Shown here: piece after piece, positions 38,585-49,729 of the stretch
Layout of the letters: the number at the start of each line of letters is the position of its first letter
Numbering within the stretch: the stretch's first letter is position 1
DNA from: Elephas maximus indicus
Lineage: Eukaryota > Chordata > Mammalia > Proboscidea > Elephantidae
Length of the DNA stretch: 64,000 bases
Direction: 5' to 3'
Assembly (NCBI RefSeq): GCF_024166365.1
Contig: NC_064830.1
Span: 89,892,968-89,956,967 of the forward strand
Program-made: the position numbers and the translations under genes
The notes under the pieces: model-generated
What the model was told of the DNA's origin: nothing
The model's database searches: none
The model's input: the letters and a program-made list of their open reading frames with translations, nothing else

Positions 38585-39480
38585 GTGCTTATGTACAACC
38601 AAAAACCTCATGGGATTTGTTCACTGGTTTGGAGGTTTAGGGTCATGATTTCATGGGACATCCCAGTTAATCCGCCTAATAATAAGTTTAGTGCTTCTGT
38701 TCTGCCTCTTAGTTCCTTTCGTAATGCCTGGAGTCTTAAAAGCTTGCAAGTGGCCATTCAAGGCACAATAGGTCTCTATTTGCCTGGAGCAACAGAGGAA
38801 GAAAGAGAGTCAGGAATAGGAGGAAGATATGGAATGTGTGGCTAATTGCCTCCATGAACATCTGCCTCCTTTGCCATGAGACCAGAAGAACTGGATGGTG
38901 TCCAGCTACCACTACTGGACATTTTGATCAAAGATTCTGTAGAAGAATCCTGATCAAAAGGGGGGAAAATGAAGAACAGAATATCAACTTCTCATGTGCT
39001 CCAGACTTCCTGGAGACAAGGGGCTGGATGAACCCCTGAAACTATTGCCCTGAGATAATCGTTAAAACTTAAACCAAAAATATCCTGAAGTCTTTTTAAA
39101 ATGAAACAATAGTTTAGTTTAACTAGTAAAAAATATATACTTTGGACACGATATCAGGAGGAACCATTCCCTGGAGAACGACATCATGCTTGGTAAAGGG
39201 TCAGCAAAAGAGAAACGCCCTCAGCCAGATAGACTGACACAGTGGCTGCAACAATGGGCTCAAGGTTAACACTGATTGTGAGGATGAAGCAGGACGGGCA
39301 GCATTTCATTCTGTTGTACTTAGGGTTGCTACGAGTCGGAACCGACTCAATGGCACCTAACAACGACAACAGTAAAAAATGTCTGCCTTCAGCATTATGC
39401 TCTTTTAAGAACTATCTATATGGAATCAAAGCGACAACAGTAACTCGAAAGTTTAGATAGGAACCTTAGGGGGTAGTGAG
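38585..39480 (+). repeat. Lineage L1 3' UTR, interrupted by an RTE fragment
   Basis: GGAGTCTTAAAAGCTTGCAA, CCATGAGACCAGAAGAACTG and TTGATCAAAGATTCTGTAGA match in order the L1 3' UTR seen reversed at about 46700-47100. It resumes after the RTE insertion at 39371. Confidence 0.8.
39125..39380 (+). mobile_element. RTE 3' fragment with 10-bp target duplication
   Basis: The insert 39135-39370 (CTGGAGAACGACATCATGCT, AGTGGCTGCAACAATGGGCT, GAGTCGGAACCGACTCAATG) lies between AGTAAAAAAT direct repeats at 39125-39134 and 39371-39380. It is inside an L1 3' UTR, so it is younger than that L1. Confidence 0.75.
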
Positions 39481-39489
39481 CTTATGTTA

Positions 39490-39665
39490 ACGGGGGGAAA
39501 AAAAAACTTACGTTAACGGGGGAGGGAGGAACAATTCAGAAAAGGAGAGTAAGAACGGTTATACACCCCAAAGAATATAATCAGTGTCACTGCATTGTCC
39601 ACGTAGAAACAATTCAATTGGCGTATGTTTTGCTGTGTATATTCTCAACCAAAAAAAAGAAAAAA
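39490..39665 (+). repeat. L1 3'-terminal fragment
   Basis: GTTATACACCCCAAAGAATA, TCAGTGTCACTGCATTGTCC and a terminal A-rich run match the L1 end at 27430-27540. Confidence 0.65.
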
Positions 39666-39669
39666 TGAT

Positions 39670-40085
39670 TGTGCACACTTACACTCCTCCTAGCAGCATG
39701 TGAGTCCTGTCTTCCCACACCCTTCCTGGAACTGGGTGTCATAATTTTAGATTCCTTCTTTGAGGGTTGAGGAAGTTTTGCTTTGTGCGTTTAGTTAAGA
39801 TGTACTGAGTTCACCCTATGATGGCTCAGTGCATGGCTGTGCTCTAAGAAGTTCCCCATCCTCCTCAAGGGGAATACTAGCAACTCCTCATCCTCGCCTC
39901 CTCCTGGGACTTCAGCCACCCTACAGTTGCCTTCTGGAGGCTCCTTCTCGAGGTCCCAGGAAGAGTTAGTTGCTGAATCTGGCAACCCTATGCCCAGATT
40001 CCTGTTCTACTTAAAGGTTTCAGTCCCTATCACCTCTCTCACCTGGACTACAGCAATCGCCTTCTAATCTCTGCCCCTGCAGGCT
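39670..40085. other. Spacer, nothing clear
   Basis: The start resembles reverse L1; the rest is unassigned. No exon was supported. Confidence 0.4.
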
Positions 40086-40087
40086 AT

Positions 40088-40310
40088 ATAACACGCAGTT
40101 AAGGGCACAAAGGCCAGAGTCAGTCGGCCTGGGTTCGGGTCCCTTCTCTGCCACTTTTCAGCTGTGTAACTTGGGACAAGTTACTTAACTATCCCTTTCA
40201 CCATGTAAAATCGGGACGATAATCTACTTAATAGGGTTATTGTGAGAATTAAATGGGTTAATATGTGCAAAACCACAGGCTGGTGCTTAGTGCAAAAATT
40301 ATAATTTTCA
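40088..40310 (+). repeat. MIR element
   Basis: CTCTGCCACTTTTCAGCTGT, GACAAGTTACTTAACTATCC and TAGGGTTATTGTGAGAATTA are MIR landmarks. Confidence 0.85.
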
Positions 40311-40454
40311 AATGAATTTAACACATATGGGTCATTGTTATCATGCGTGCATGCAGAGACATCAACTATCTATTGATACTTACTGTGTGCCTGACACTCC
40401 CTCAGGGCATGGGTATAGACATGGACGCAAAAAAGGGAGAGGGAACTACAGTGC

Positions 40455-41790
40455 CAAGAATTACTTAATATGATCCTTCTAGCCATAGTCTTTGTGACTC
40501 CCACACAATGATTGGGTGGCACTATGCAAAAAAAAAAGGTGCTTGTGGCCCACCAAGGGGATTGGACAGTTTGCTTCTAATGCAAATAAGGTGTATGGAA
40601 CCTACGATGGTCAAGTGTCAACTTGTCTGGGCTATTATTTTCAGTGGTTTGCAGTTATATAATGATATAACCATCTTCCATTTTGTGATCCAATGTAAAT
40701 CCTAGCCTTTAAGCCTGTAGTTATGGACCCGTTTGGGAGTGAGCTGTCCATTATGTCAATAAGGCAGGATTAGGGTGGGATGTATCTTGAGTCACTGCCT
40801 TACTAGAGGGTGTGACTCAAGCCACCACTCTTACCCCAGTCATCATCCTTACCACCCTTATTCAAGTCACACCCTTACTTGAGTCAAATCTTTTATCTTA
40901 CAAAAGATAAAGGGAGAGAGAAGTGAGCAGAGAGTGGAGGACCCACTATCACCAAGAAGAAGAGCTAGGAGTGGAGCAGTTCCTCTGGACTTGGGGTCCC
41001 TGCAATGAGAACCTCCTAGACCCAGCAGACAGAAAGCTGTAACACTGGAGAGAGTGTAAGACATGGAGAAGCAGCAGCAAGTGCAACAGAGAACAAGCAG
41101 CAGCAGAGCCAGGAGATCAGCACAAGATGGCATGGTGGGCTTCCCAGCCCATGGAGCCAGGCAGCTACAGTGGGTATGCCAACCCATGGAGTCAGAGAGC
41201 TGAGCACCTTTGGGTGGGAGGCTTCCTGGTAGAGTGGGATGCCTCTGGACACTTGTCAGTGGAGGTAGGCTGGGGGACCCATAGAGCTGAATGCCTTCGG
41301 GCTGAGGGTTATTGGCAGAGCTAATGAGATTTGTAACACTTGGCTGGAGCAGGGCAGAGGCTAGGCCGAGTGGCTGGGCAGCTGAAGGCCAGGGAGAAAG
41401 GCCTGCCTGTGGGCATGGCTGAGAAGCTGCTGTCCTGACCAAAGATCATATCCTGAGTCTTCCCTGATCCTGAATTGTAAACTGTTACTTTCCTAATAAA
41501 CCCCATAACTGTCAGTATGGTCTGTGAGTTCTATGGGACCATCACAACAAATTATCAAACCCAGCAGAGAAGTAGAGAGTGCCATGGGAGGGATGGCTGG
41601 TGTCAGAATTGGTTAAAAAAAAAAAAAAAAAAAACAAGCTGGAGAGAGGAGGTATATCTGACTTCCACCTCATAGGAATCAGTCTTGGGCTGTTGAAGCT
41701 GACAATGAATCTCTCTCCTTCCCCTCGTGAAGTTAGATAAGGAGGTCAGATGTCCCCACCACACTGTTTTTACAGGAACCATGTGTGGGA
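40455..41790 (+). mobile_element. Fossil LTR-like element, same family group as 48180-49395
   Basis: Blocks CTTCTAGCCATAGTCTTTGT, GTCAAGTGTCAACTTGTCTG and AATAAACCCCATAACTGTCA recur, reversed, at 48180-49395. The AATAAA near its right end fits an LTR polyadenylation signal. It is an old copy with no recognisable viral coding region. Open frames in it are not host genes. Confidence 0.55.
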
Positions 41791-42125
41791 AAGCCCAGAG
41801 TAGAGAAACCCAATGAAGAGACACCAATGGGAAGACCAGGGTAGCTGGAGCATAGAGGGCTGGGAAAGAAGAGGCTGGAGAATTTGGCAGGGGCTCACCT
41901 TGATGGGCCTTGTGGGCCTCAGAGAGGAGTTTCACAGAAGCCATGAAAGGAGTTGAAGTAGCGGAGGGACTATCAGATTTGCGGTTAGAAAAGCCCTCCC
42001 TGGCTGCTCTGGGGAGAAAGCTCCTGCCACCTCACCAGAGACCACCTTGTCTAAAGTCTCCCCTGACCCTCATCTCTGCCCTCTTCCACCTGCTTTATCG
42101 TGTTTTTAGCCCTTATCAACCCCTC
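41790..42125. other. Unassigned sequence, possibly part of the LTR-like element
   Basis: No gene or named repeat was recognised. It lies between the LTR-like copy and an RTE tail. Confidence 0.35.
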
Positions 42126-42134
42126 AATGATTTG

Positions 42135-42270
42135 GATTGAGACGGTGGCTGCAACAATGGGCTCAAGCATAACAACAATTATGTCTCAGGACCAGACAGT
42201 GTTTCGTTTTGTTGTACACAGGCTTGCTATGTGTCGGATCTGACTTGTTGGCACCTAACAACTAACAACA
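42135..42270 (+). repeat. Short RTE 3' end
   Basis: GGTGGCTGCAACAATGGGCT, ACCAGACAGTGTTTCGTTTT and GGCACCTAACAACTAACAAC match the terminal part of 32463-32955. Confidence 0.8.
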
Positions 42271-42279
42271 GTCCCCATA

Positions 42280-43435
42280 TTATGCTCTCATATGTTTGTT
42301 TTCTGTCTCTTCCCACAAAAACTGGTATTTGGGAGCAAGACCAGCTGCAGGAAGACCAATTAGGAGGCTGGTGCAGGCTGCCAAGACTCTAGAATTTTTA
42401 CTTGTGAGGGGGTTAGGGACAGCTATCAGGTTGGAAGAGTGCTGGAGGCTTCATTTGTGTAGCACTATATATAAGACTGAGAAAACTTTAATCGTCCATA
42501 TTAAAGAATGGAACTGGGAGGCTGTTGGCAGTAGTGTGTGTAGTGGTGGGGTTATAAAGTTCCAACAAACTGGCTCTTGGTGCTGTCATTAAATATAAAT
42601 TGTCAAGGGGGTAGGAGGTGTTGAGCTTATGTTAAGGATTGGGTATGGGACTGGAGAGAAATGGATAGAACGGAGAACTATGTAGGATGTAATAGACGAG
42701 ACTTGGTGACTGTTCGTAGTGCACAGGGGAGAGGGAAGGTGATGCCTATGCTTCCAGTTTGAGCAACTGAGTGGATAGTGGTGCCAACTTCTCAGAGCAG
42801 AGGGCAAGAGGAGCAGGTTTTGGGTCTCAGATCATAAGTTCAGTTTTGGGTATATCAGTCCAAGGTGCCCAGGAGGAGCACCTCCTGGGGAAAGAGGCAT
42901 TCAAGAGTTAGAAAGGAACACAAGTTCCAAGCTGGGGATAGTCCTTGGGAGTCTTTGGCTTAAGATATGGAAGCTGGAAAAAAATAAGAGAGAGAAAGAG
43001 TAGTTGGAATGCACAACAAAATCATAACAAATTACTGGCACTAGATGAAGAGATCATTTAGGGTTTTTTTTTTTTTTTTGTAAGAGATCAGTGCCTTTAG
43101 GCAAATTACCAGAAACACTCACATGCAAATGCTTTCTGGTTGAATCCTGGCTTTCCCACCTGACCTAGATGGTTCGATAGCCCCCGTCAACTTCCAGCAA
43201 TCATCGTGGTCCGCGCAAGGGGAGGGTTCTGAAGTGTAAGCTTCATCAGCTTCAGGGTGTCTGCCTTTGCCCAGGAGAACATGTTGCACAAGAGAGGGCA
43301 GTTGAGGGGAGAATCCTGAGGAACCCCAACATTTAATGGAGGGGTCCATGAGAAGGGGTGGCTAAGGAGGTAGAAGGTAGAGAAGACTGAGGAAGTCTGG
43401 CCTCACAGAAGCCAAGGGGAACTGGTGTTTAAAGG
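42280..43435. other. Spacer, nothing confidently assigned
   Basis: No exon or RNA gene was supported. A poly-T run occurs near 43064-43079. Parts around 42820-43400 resemble the old unassigned repeat noted near 26600. Confidence 0.35.
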
Positions 43436-43439
43436 ATCA

Positions 43440-44110
43440 TTATGACTAGCCATCAACTGCCTGTCAAATTCTGCTCATTCTTTTTCAGTGTCTCTCCTCC
43501 CTTCTCCACCGCCACCTCCTGGGCAGTGGTCCCCATTACACCTGGGTGATTGCTCTGTAACCTTTCTCCTTTTACATCCATTCCATGCATACTGTTGGGT
43601 CACCTTTTGTAAAGTGGAGCCCAGACCATGCCAATTCCCTGCACAACTCTCAGTAGCTCCCTGACACCTCCGAACTAATGTCCTACTACCTAGACTGGCA
43701 TACTGGGCATTTGGTCACCAGCCCTCCTAGAGAGGTGACCTCTTCAACTGTGGCTCAGCCTGCTCCCTCACAAAGAAGGCAAGCTTTTCACAGTCCCCTC
43801 AGCCTTGTTCAGGCTGTGCCATCCTCCTGGAGTGCTTAAATTTGGTGAATCTAGGCTCGAATGACCCCTTCTCTAAGGAGCCCTCCCTAATGGCCTACTG
43901 GATTTGACCTGACCCTTGGTGAGTTCCTTGACCACCCCTCTTCCAAGGCATCAAAACATTCTACAATGATTTCTACCAAGCTCACACCTTATCCCCCAAA
44001 TGAGACTAAATTCTTAAGAGAAGGGACTGCGTCATCTTCCTTCTTCTTTCCCATTGTACCCAGCACAGGGCCGAACCTGCAGCATGCAGAGGAAATGCAG
44101 GTCAGGAGAG
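43440..44110 (+). repeat. L2 (LINE2) 3' portion
   Basis: CCATCCTCCTGGAGTGCTTA, CTAAGGAGCCCTCCCTAATG, AAGGGACTGCGTCATCTTCC and CCATTGTACCCAGCACAGGG are the usual L2 order. Confidence 0.75.
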
Positions 44111-44429
44111 AACACTCACTGTCATTCATGTGTATGGACGAGCAGTCAGAAATTCAACTGTCTTCAGGAGTCAGACGGACAAAATAAATGTGGGAAGTCA
44201 CCCAGTGCAAGATAATTAGAAGCGGTGGAACCTGTGGCAAGTTAGAAACTTCATTCTCCTGCCTAAAAAAAAATTTCCCCAACATTAACACACCATGCAG
44301 AGGACATCTGAAGGCTGAATTTGACCTAAAGATCATGAATCTGAGAACCTGAAATATTGGTCCCAAATACATCCGTGTTTAGATGGTTCTTTAAGACCGT
44401 CAATGCAATTTTATATCAGCAACTCTATC

Positions 44430-44550
44430 CCCACTTTACAGATGAGGAAACTGAGGCTCAGAGAGGTGAAGTGAATTGCTCAAGGTTGCATAGCAAGGAA
44501 GTAGTAGCATAAGGCTAGGTGCGACTCATTCAGACTCTGGCCTGGCCTCC
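44430..44550 (-). repeat. MIR fragment, reverse orientation
   Basis: CCCCACTTTACAGATGAGGA, AACTGAGGCTCAGAGAGGTG and TTGCTCAAGGTTGCATAGCA are seen. Confidence 0.85.
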
Positions 44551-44689
44551 TCCCCTCTGAGGGTGATGGGAGGAGAGTAAAAAGATAGGTATCATTCACT
44601 TTTGTTCAACTAGAACTTCGTTTGTAAAATGGGACCAATAATCCCTTCTTCACAGGGTTGTCTGAAAAAAATTTTATTTATTCAAAACA

Positions 44690-45060
44690 ATTATCAGGAG
44701 AACCATGTGATAATGTCCCTGCCCTCAAGGAGCTTACCTTTTAGTGGTTAGGGGAGCAGACAATAAACAAACACACAAAGAATCACTAAGATAGTTTCAG
44801 CTAAGTGCTGTGAAGAAAACATGTGATAGGGAGTGACGTGCAGGGAGAGAGCTAATTAACGTCAGGGAACTCTCTGAGGAGGCAATGTTTGAGCTGAAAT
44901 CTTGTGAAAAGGAGGATCCAGCCATGAGAAAACAATTTCAGACAGAAGGAATAAACAAAGATGAAGACTCTAGATACAGAAATAAACTTGATGGACAGTT
45001 TGGAGAATAGAAAGGAGGACATGGTGGCTATAGCACAGGGAACAAGGGGTAGATGAAGTG
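44690..45060 (+). repeat. Ancient interspersed repeat, family unsure
   Basis: TGTCCCTGCCCTCAAGGAGC, GCTAAGTGCTGTGAAGAAAA and GAGGAGGCAATGTTTGAGCT recur widely in mammals. I recognise the repeat but cannot name its class with confidence. Confidence 0.5.
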
Positions 45061-45094
45061 AAAAAAAAAAGACAGGGATCATATACTGTAGGGT

Positions 45095-45563
45095 TACTAT
45101 TATTTTTTTAAAATTTTATTGTAAAATATGTGTAACACAAAAACTGCTGTTTTAACCATACAATTCAGTGGCATTAATTTACATTAATAACCTACATTAG
45201 TTTACGTTGATCACATTTGCAAAGTGGCGCCAACATCACCACTGTCTAAAACTTTTTCATCAATCCATACAGAAAGTTTGTATCCATTAAGCAACAATTC
45301 CTCATTTCCCTCTCTCCGCAGTGCCTGGTAACCTGTAAATACCTCCTGTCTCTGAATTTGCCTATTCTAGATATTTCATTTAAGTAGAATCATACAGTAT
45401 TTGTCCTTTTGTGTCCGGCTTATTTCACCCAGCATAATGTTTTCAAGTCCATCCATGTCATAGCATGCATCAGAATTTCATTCCTGTTTCATGGCTGAAT
45501 AATTATTCCATTGTATGGATACATTCTGTTTACCCATTCATCTGTTGATGGATATTGGGTTGT
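45095..45563 (-). repeat. L1M 3' region, left part
   Basis: AACCATACAATTCAGTGGCA, CAGCATAATGTTTTCAAGTC and CATCTGTTGATGGATATTGG are the reverse L1 3' region. It is split by the LTR at 45569-46100. Confidence 0.8.
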
Positions 45564-45568
45564 CTCCC

Positions 45569-46100
45569 TGTGATGGTTAAGGTTGTGTGTCAACTTGGTT
45601 GGGCATGAATCTCAGTGGTTTGGCAGTTATCTAGGTTGGCAGCTATGTAATGATGTAATCACCTCCATAATGAGATCTGATAGAATGTAATCAGTTCCAT
45701 GATGAGATCTGATAGGAACAGCCAATCAGTTGAAAGGAAATTTCTTTGGGGGTGTGGCGTGCATCCAATATATGTGGACTTTCTGGCAAAGCTCACGGGC
45801 TTTTGCTCACTCCGGATCCTGCACCTGGCATCTATCTCTCCTGCCATCTGACCTCTGGTTCTTGGCACTTGAGCTAGCAGCTTACCTGCCAATCTTGGGA
45901 TTCGTCAGCCTCCGCAGCTTGAGAGCCAGCAGCCTGCTGTCTTACCTGCTGATATTGGGTTCATCAGCCCTGCAGCTATATGAGTCAGGAGAAGCCTCCA
46001 GTCTGACCCACGTACTTGGGACTTTCCAGGCTCTACAACTGTGTGAGTCATTTCCTTCACATAAATCTCTCTCTCTCTCTCTCTGTCCCATCCTAAGACA
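45569..46100 (+). mobile_element. Fossil solo LTR with 5-bp target duplication
   Basis: The element starts TGTGATGGTTAAGG and ends CTAAGACA, giving TG/CA termini. It is flanked by CTCCC at 45564-45568 and 46101-46105, within a single L1M. The 5-bp duplication and termini fit an ERVL-class solo LTR. A (TC)n run precedes the end. Old and non-coding. Confidence 0.75.
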
Positions 46101-46105
46101 CTCCC

Positions 46106-46365
46106 CCTTTTGGCTGTTGTGAATAGTGCAGTTATGAACATTGGTACGTATACCAAGTGTGTGTTTGAGTCCCTGCTTTCAATTCTTTTGAGTATATACC
46201 TCAGAGTGGGTTTGCTGGATCTTTTTTTTTTTTTTCTTGGTTTATCGTAATTCTATGTTTAACTTTTTGAAGAACCACCGAACTGTTTTCTACAGTGGCT
46301 ACACCATTTAACATTCCCTCCAGCAATGTACAAGCGTTCCAATTCCTCCACATTCCTTCATTAAA
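46106..46365 (-). repeat. L1M 3' region, right part
   Basis: TGGCTGTTGTGAATAGTGCA, GAGTATATACCTCAGAGTGG and AGAACCACCGAACTGTTTTC continue the L1M interrupted by the LTR. Confidence 0.85.
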
Positions 46366-46383
46366 AAAAAATACATAATTAAA

Positions 46384-46465
46384 AAAAAAGTTGTCAAGTC
46401 AACTCTGATTCATGGCAACCCCATGTGTATCAGAGTAGAACTGTGCTTCATAGGCTTTTCTTTCA
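46384..46465 (-). repeat. Partial AfroSINE-like tail
   Basis: AGTCAACTCTGATTCATGGC and GTATCAGAGTAGAACTGTGC are seen, directly followed by reverse L1 3' UTR. Confidence 0.65.
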
Positions 46466-47520
46466 TTTTTTACTATTGTTAAAACTATACACAGCAAAAC
46501 ACACCCCAATTTAACAATTTTCTATATGTACAACTTATTGACATTGCTTACATTCTTTCAGTTGTGCAATCATTCTCACTCTCTTTTTCTGAGTTGTTCC
46601 TCCCTCATTAACATAAACTCACCGTCCCCTAGGGTTTCTATCTAATCTTTCAAGTTGTTGTAGTCGACTTGATCCCATATAGATAGTTCTTAAAAGAACA
46701 TAATGCTCAAGGGAGACCTTAGTAGCTCAGCTAAACTATTGTTTGGATATTTTTGGTTTAGGGTTTAAAGGGCAATAGTTTTGGTGGTTCATCCAGCCTC
46801 CATGGCTCCAGAAAGGCTGGATTCCATGAGAATTTTAAGTTCTGCTCTGCATTTCTCCCCTTTTGATCAAGAGTCTGCTACAAAATCTTTGACCAAAATG
46901 TTTGGTGATAGTAGCTATACACCATCTAGTTCTTCCGGTCTCATGGCAGAAGAGGCAGTTGTTCATGGAGGCAATTAGTCACGCATTCATTTCCTCCACG
47001 TATTCCTGACTCTCCTCTTCCTCTGTTGCTTCAGGCAAATAGAGACCAACTGTTTTACCTTGGATAGCTGCTTGCAAGCTTTTAAGACCTCAGGCATTAC
47101 TGAAGGGCAAACATTATTTACTAATTAAGCTAATTTATTGTTTGGTTTAAAGAAGACTTCAGGGGATATTTGTGGTTTAGAGTTAATGATTACCTCCACA
47201 GCTTCAGAAAGTCTGGAGTCCATGAGTCTTTTAAATTCCATTCCACATTTTACCCTCTCTGGATCAGGATTCTTTTATAATATCTTTAATCAAAATATTC
47301 AGTAATGGTAGCCGGGCACCATCCAGTTCTTCTGGTCTCATGGCAAAGGAGACATTTGTTCATAGAGGCAATTAGGTATGTATTCCCTTTCCTCCTCCTA
47401 GTCCTGCCTCTCCTTCTTCCTCTGCTGCTCCAGGTGAATAGAGATCAATTGTTGCGCCTTGGATGGCTGCTTGCAAACTTTTAAGACCCAGGCACTATGC
47501 AACGAACTTGGAGGTAAAAT
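46466..47520 (-). repeat. Lineage L1 3' UTR, minus strand, partly duplicated
   Basis: TTCCGGTCTCATGGCAGAAG then GAGGCAATTAGTCACG recurs at about 47330 as TTCTGGTCTCATGGCAAAGG with GAGGCAATTAGG. At least two tandem reverse L1 3' UTR segments are therefore present. They match 38700-39060 in reverse. Confidence 0.75.
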
Positions 47521-47524
47521 GGAA

Positions 47525-47700
47525 GGACTAAAAACGGTATCCGACCAGTTACCTGGGATGTCCCTCCACAGGCTTTCGATGGCTAATTTTTCAGAAGTAG
47601 ATTGCCAGGGCTTTCTTCTAAGGTGCCTCTGAGCAGATTCAAACTTCCAACCTTCTAGTTAGCATTTAAGCACAGTAATAATTTGCACCATCCAGGGATT
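47525..47700 (-). repeat. SINE related to AfroSINE (second subfamily)
   Basis: TTTTTCAGAAGTAGATTGCC, GGTGCCTCTGAGCAGATTCA and AATTTGCACCATCCAGGGAT are seen. The same variant occurs at 56112-56318 and 58468-58672. Confidence 0.7.
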
Positions 47701-47714
47701 CCAACAGCCAGCCT

Positions 47715-47882
47715 AAACCAAAAAACAAAAAAAAATCCCCATTGCCGTTGAGTCCATTCCGACTCATAGCGACCATATAGAACACAGAACTGCCTCACAG
47801 AGTAAGGAGCACCTGGTAGATTTGAACTGCCAACCTTTTGGTTAGCAGCCATAGCATTTAACCATTACTCCACCAGAGTTTC
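47715..47882 (-). repeat. AfroSINE
   Basis: CCATTCCGACTCATAGCGAC, CTGCCAACCTTTTGGTTAGC and CCATTACTCCACCAGAGTTT are seen. Confidence 0.9.
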
Positions 47883-47883
47883 C

Positions 47884-48000
47884 TTTTAAAACCAAACCTA
47901 TTGCCATCAAGTCAGGGTTTCCAAGGAGCGCCTGGTGGATTCAAACTGCCAACATTTTGGTTAGCAGTCATATCTCTTAACCGCTAGGCCACCAAGGCTT
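47884..48000 (-). repeat. Internally deleted AfroSINE
   Basis: The sequence jumps from ATTGCCATCAAGTCAG directly to GGTTTCCAAGGAGCGCCTGG, so the central part is missing. It ends CGCTAGGCCACCAAGGC. Confidence 0.85.
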
Positions 48001-48440
48001 CAAAAGCCATCCTAGTGGGTGTAAAGTGGAATCTCTTTGGGATTATTATCAACTGAAGTATAAAATACATACACGGAGATGTGTTAAGTGTAAAAATTTT
48101 AAGTAGAGAGCTCAGTGAATTTTTACATCTGTTTATACTCATAGATGTGACCTTATCCAGATCCAGTCATAGAACAGGGGTTGTAAGAATGGTGTCGCAG
48201 GGCGTCTGACCTCCTTTTCTAACTTCACAAGGAGGAAGAAAAATCAAGATCAACAGCCCAAGGCCAATTCTTATGAGGAAGAGGTCAGACGTACTTCCAC
48301 CCTCCAAACTTTTTAGATTTTAACACCAACCATCCCTCCACATGGCACTCTCTACTTCTCTGCTGAGTTCAATAGCTCATTACAGTGGCCACACAGAACT
48401 CACAGACAATACTCACAATTATGGGGTTTATTAGGAATGT

Positions 48441-48611
48441 ACCAAAAAACCAAAACCAAATCTATTGCCATCGAGTCGATTCCTACTCATAGTGACCATA
48501 TAGGGCAGAGCAGAACTGCCCCACAGAGTTTTCAAGTAGTGGCTGGGGGATTTGAACTGCCAACCTTTTGGTTCGAAGCTAAGCTCTTAACCACTGTGCC
48601 ACCAGGGCTCC
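48441..48611 (-). repeat. AfroSINE nested in LTR-like element
   Basis: GTCGATTCCTACTCATAGTG, AGCAGAACTGCCCCACAGAG and ACCTTTTGGTTCGAAGCTAA are seen. Confidence 0.9.
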
Positions 48612-49136
48612 ATTAGTGAGGTAACAGGTTACAATTCAGGCTCAGAAATGCTCAGGATACAGTTCTTTGATCAGGACAGCCTCTTCTCAGCCATCCCCAC
48701 TGGCAGGTGTCTCTCTGGCCCTCAGTCCCTTGGCCTGGCCTCTGCTCTGCTAGAACAAGAGTTACAAAGCTCTACAAAGCTCTTTTAGCTCTGTTGATGA
48801 GTCCCCAGAGGCACCTCCGTCCCACCCTGCCAGTAAGCCTCTGCCTGAAGGTGCTCAGCTCTAGCTCCATGGGCCAGGACGCCCACTACGACGTCTCCTG
48901 CCTCTGCTATCGCCATTCCTCTGCTGCCACTTCTCAGCATTTTTGGTGCTGGAGTTCTCTGTCTCCTGGTTCCAGAAACTTCTCAGTGCAAGAATGCTGG
49001 GTCCAAAGGATGCACTCCACTCCTGGCTCTTCTTTCTTGGTGGTGGTGAGATCCTCTCCTCCCACCTCTGGGATGGCTTATTTTAAGCCTAACAGGATAG
49101 CAAAACTGACCAATCCCTCCATTAGGATTCCATACA

Positions 49137-49317
49137 CCTTATTTGCATGTTGTTGTCATTAAGTGCCATGGAGTCAGTTCCTACTCACAGTGACCCTATA
49201 GGATAGAGTAGAACTGTCCCATAGGTTTCCAAGGAGCAGCTCATGGATTTGAACTGCTGACCTTTTCGTTAGCAGTCAAGCTCTTAACCAGTACACCACC
49301 AAGGCTCCTTATTTGCA
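49137..49317 (-). mobile_element. AfroSINE with 11-bp target duplication
   Basis: CCTTATTTGCA occurs at 49137-49147 and 49307-49317 on either side of the SINE. The SINE carries GTCAGTTCCTACTCACAGTG and GCTGACCTTTTCGTTAGCAG. Confidence 0.9.
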
Positions 49318-49395
49318 CAGTTCCACTCAATCATTGTGTGTAAGTCACAAAGACTACGGCTAGAAGGGCCATATTAATTCACTGAGCTGCAAGTA

Positions 49396-49722
49396 TTGAT
49401 AAACTTTTTCTGTAAAGGGCCAGAGAGAAAATATTTTAGGATTTATGGGCCATATGGTCTCTGTTGCAACTACTGAATTCTGTCCTTGTTGCATAAAAAC
49501 AGCCACAGACAATATGTAATGAATGGACATAGCTGTGTTCCAATAAAACTTTAGTTATGGAACTTGAATTGCATACTATTTTCACATATTACAAGATATT
49601 ATTCTTCATTTTTTTTCTCAACCATTTGAAAATGTAAAAACCATTCTTAGCTTTTGGGCTGTACAAAAATAGGTGGCAGATAGGACTTGGCCCGCAGGCT
49701 GTAGTTTACCAATCTCTGATAG
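49396..49722 (+). repeat. Non-autonomous DNA transposon remnant (hAT-Charlie type)
   Basis: AAACTTTTTCTGTAAAGGGC, GGGCCATATGGTCTCTGTTG, AGCTGTGTTCCAATAAAACT and GACTTGGCCCGCAGGCTGTA are a familiar mammal-wide DNA element. The exact subfamily name is not certain. Confidence 0.65.
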
Positions 49723-49729
49723 AGAACAT

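Larger units (their letters stand above)
48180..49395 (-). mobile_element. Fossil LTR-like element with two nested AfroSINEs
   Basis: The reverse counterpart of 40455-41790 (CTTCTAGCC, CACTCAATCATTGTGTG, AATAAACCCCATAATTGTGA in reverse complement). AfroSINEs are inserted at 48441-48611 and 49150-49306. An old broken copy; the frame at 48707-49162 is not a host gene. Confidence 0.55.

Noticed and set aside
40867-41442. 191-codon minus-strand frame
   Set aside because: It lies within a fossil LTR-like repeat that recurs at 48180-49395. No host gene features.
48707-49162. 151-codon plus-strand frame rich in Ser and Leu
   Set aside because: Falls inside the fossil LTR-like element with nested AfroSINEs.
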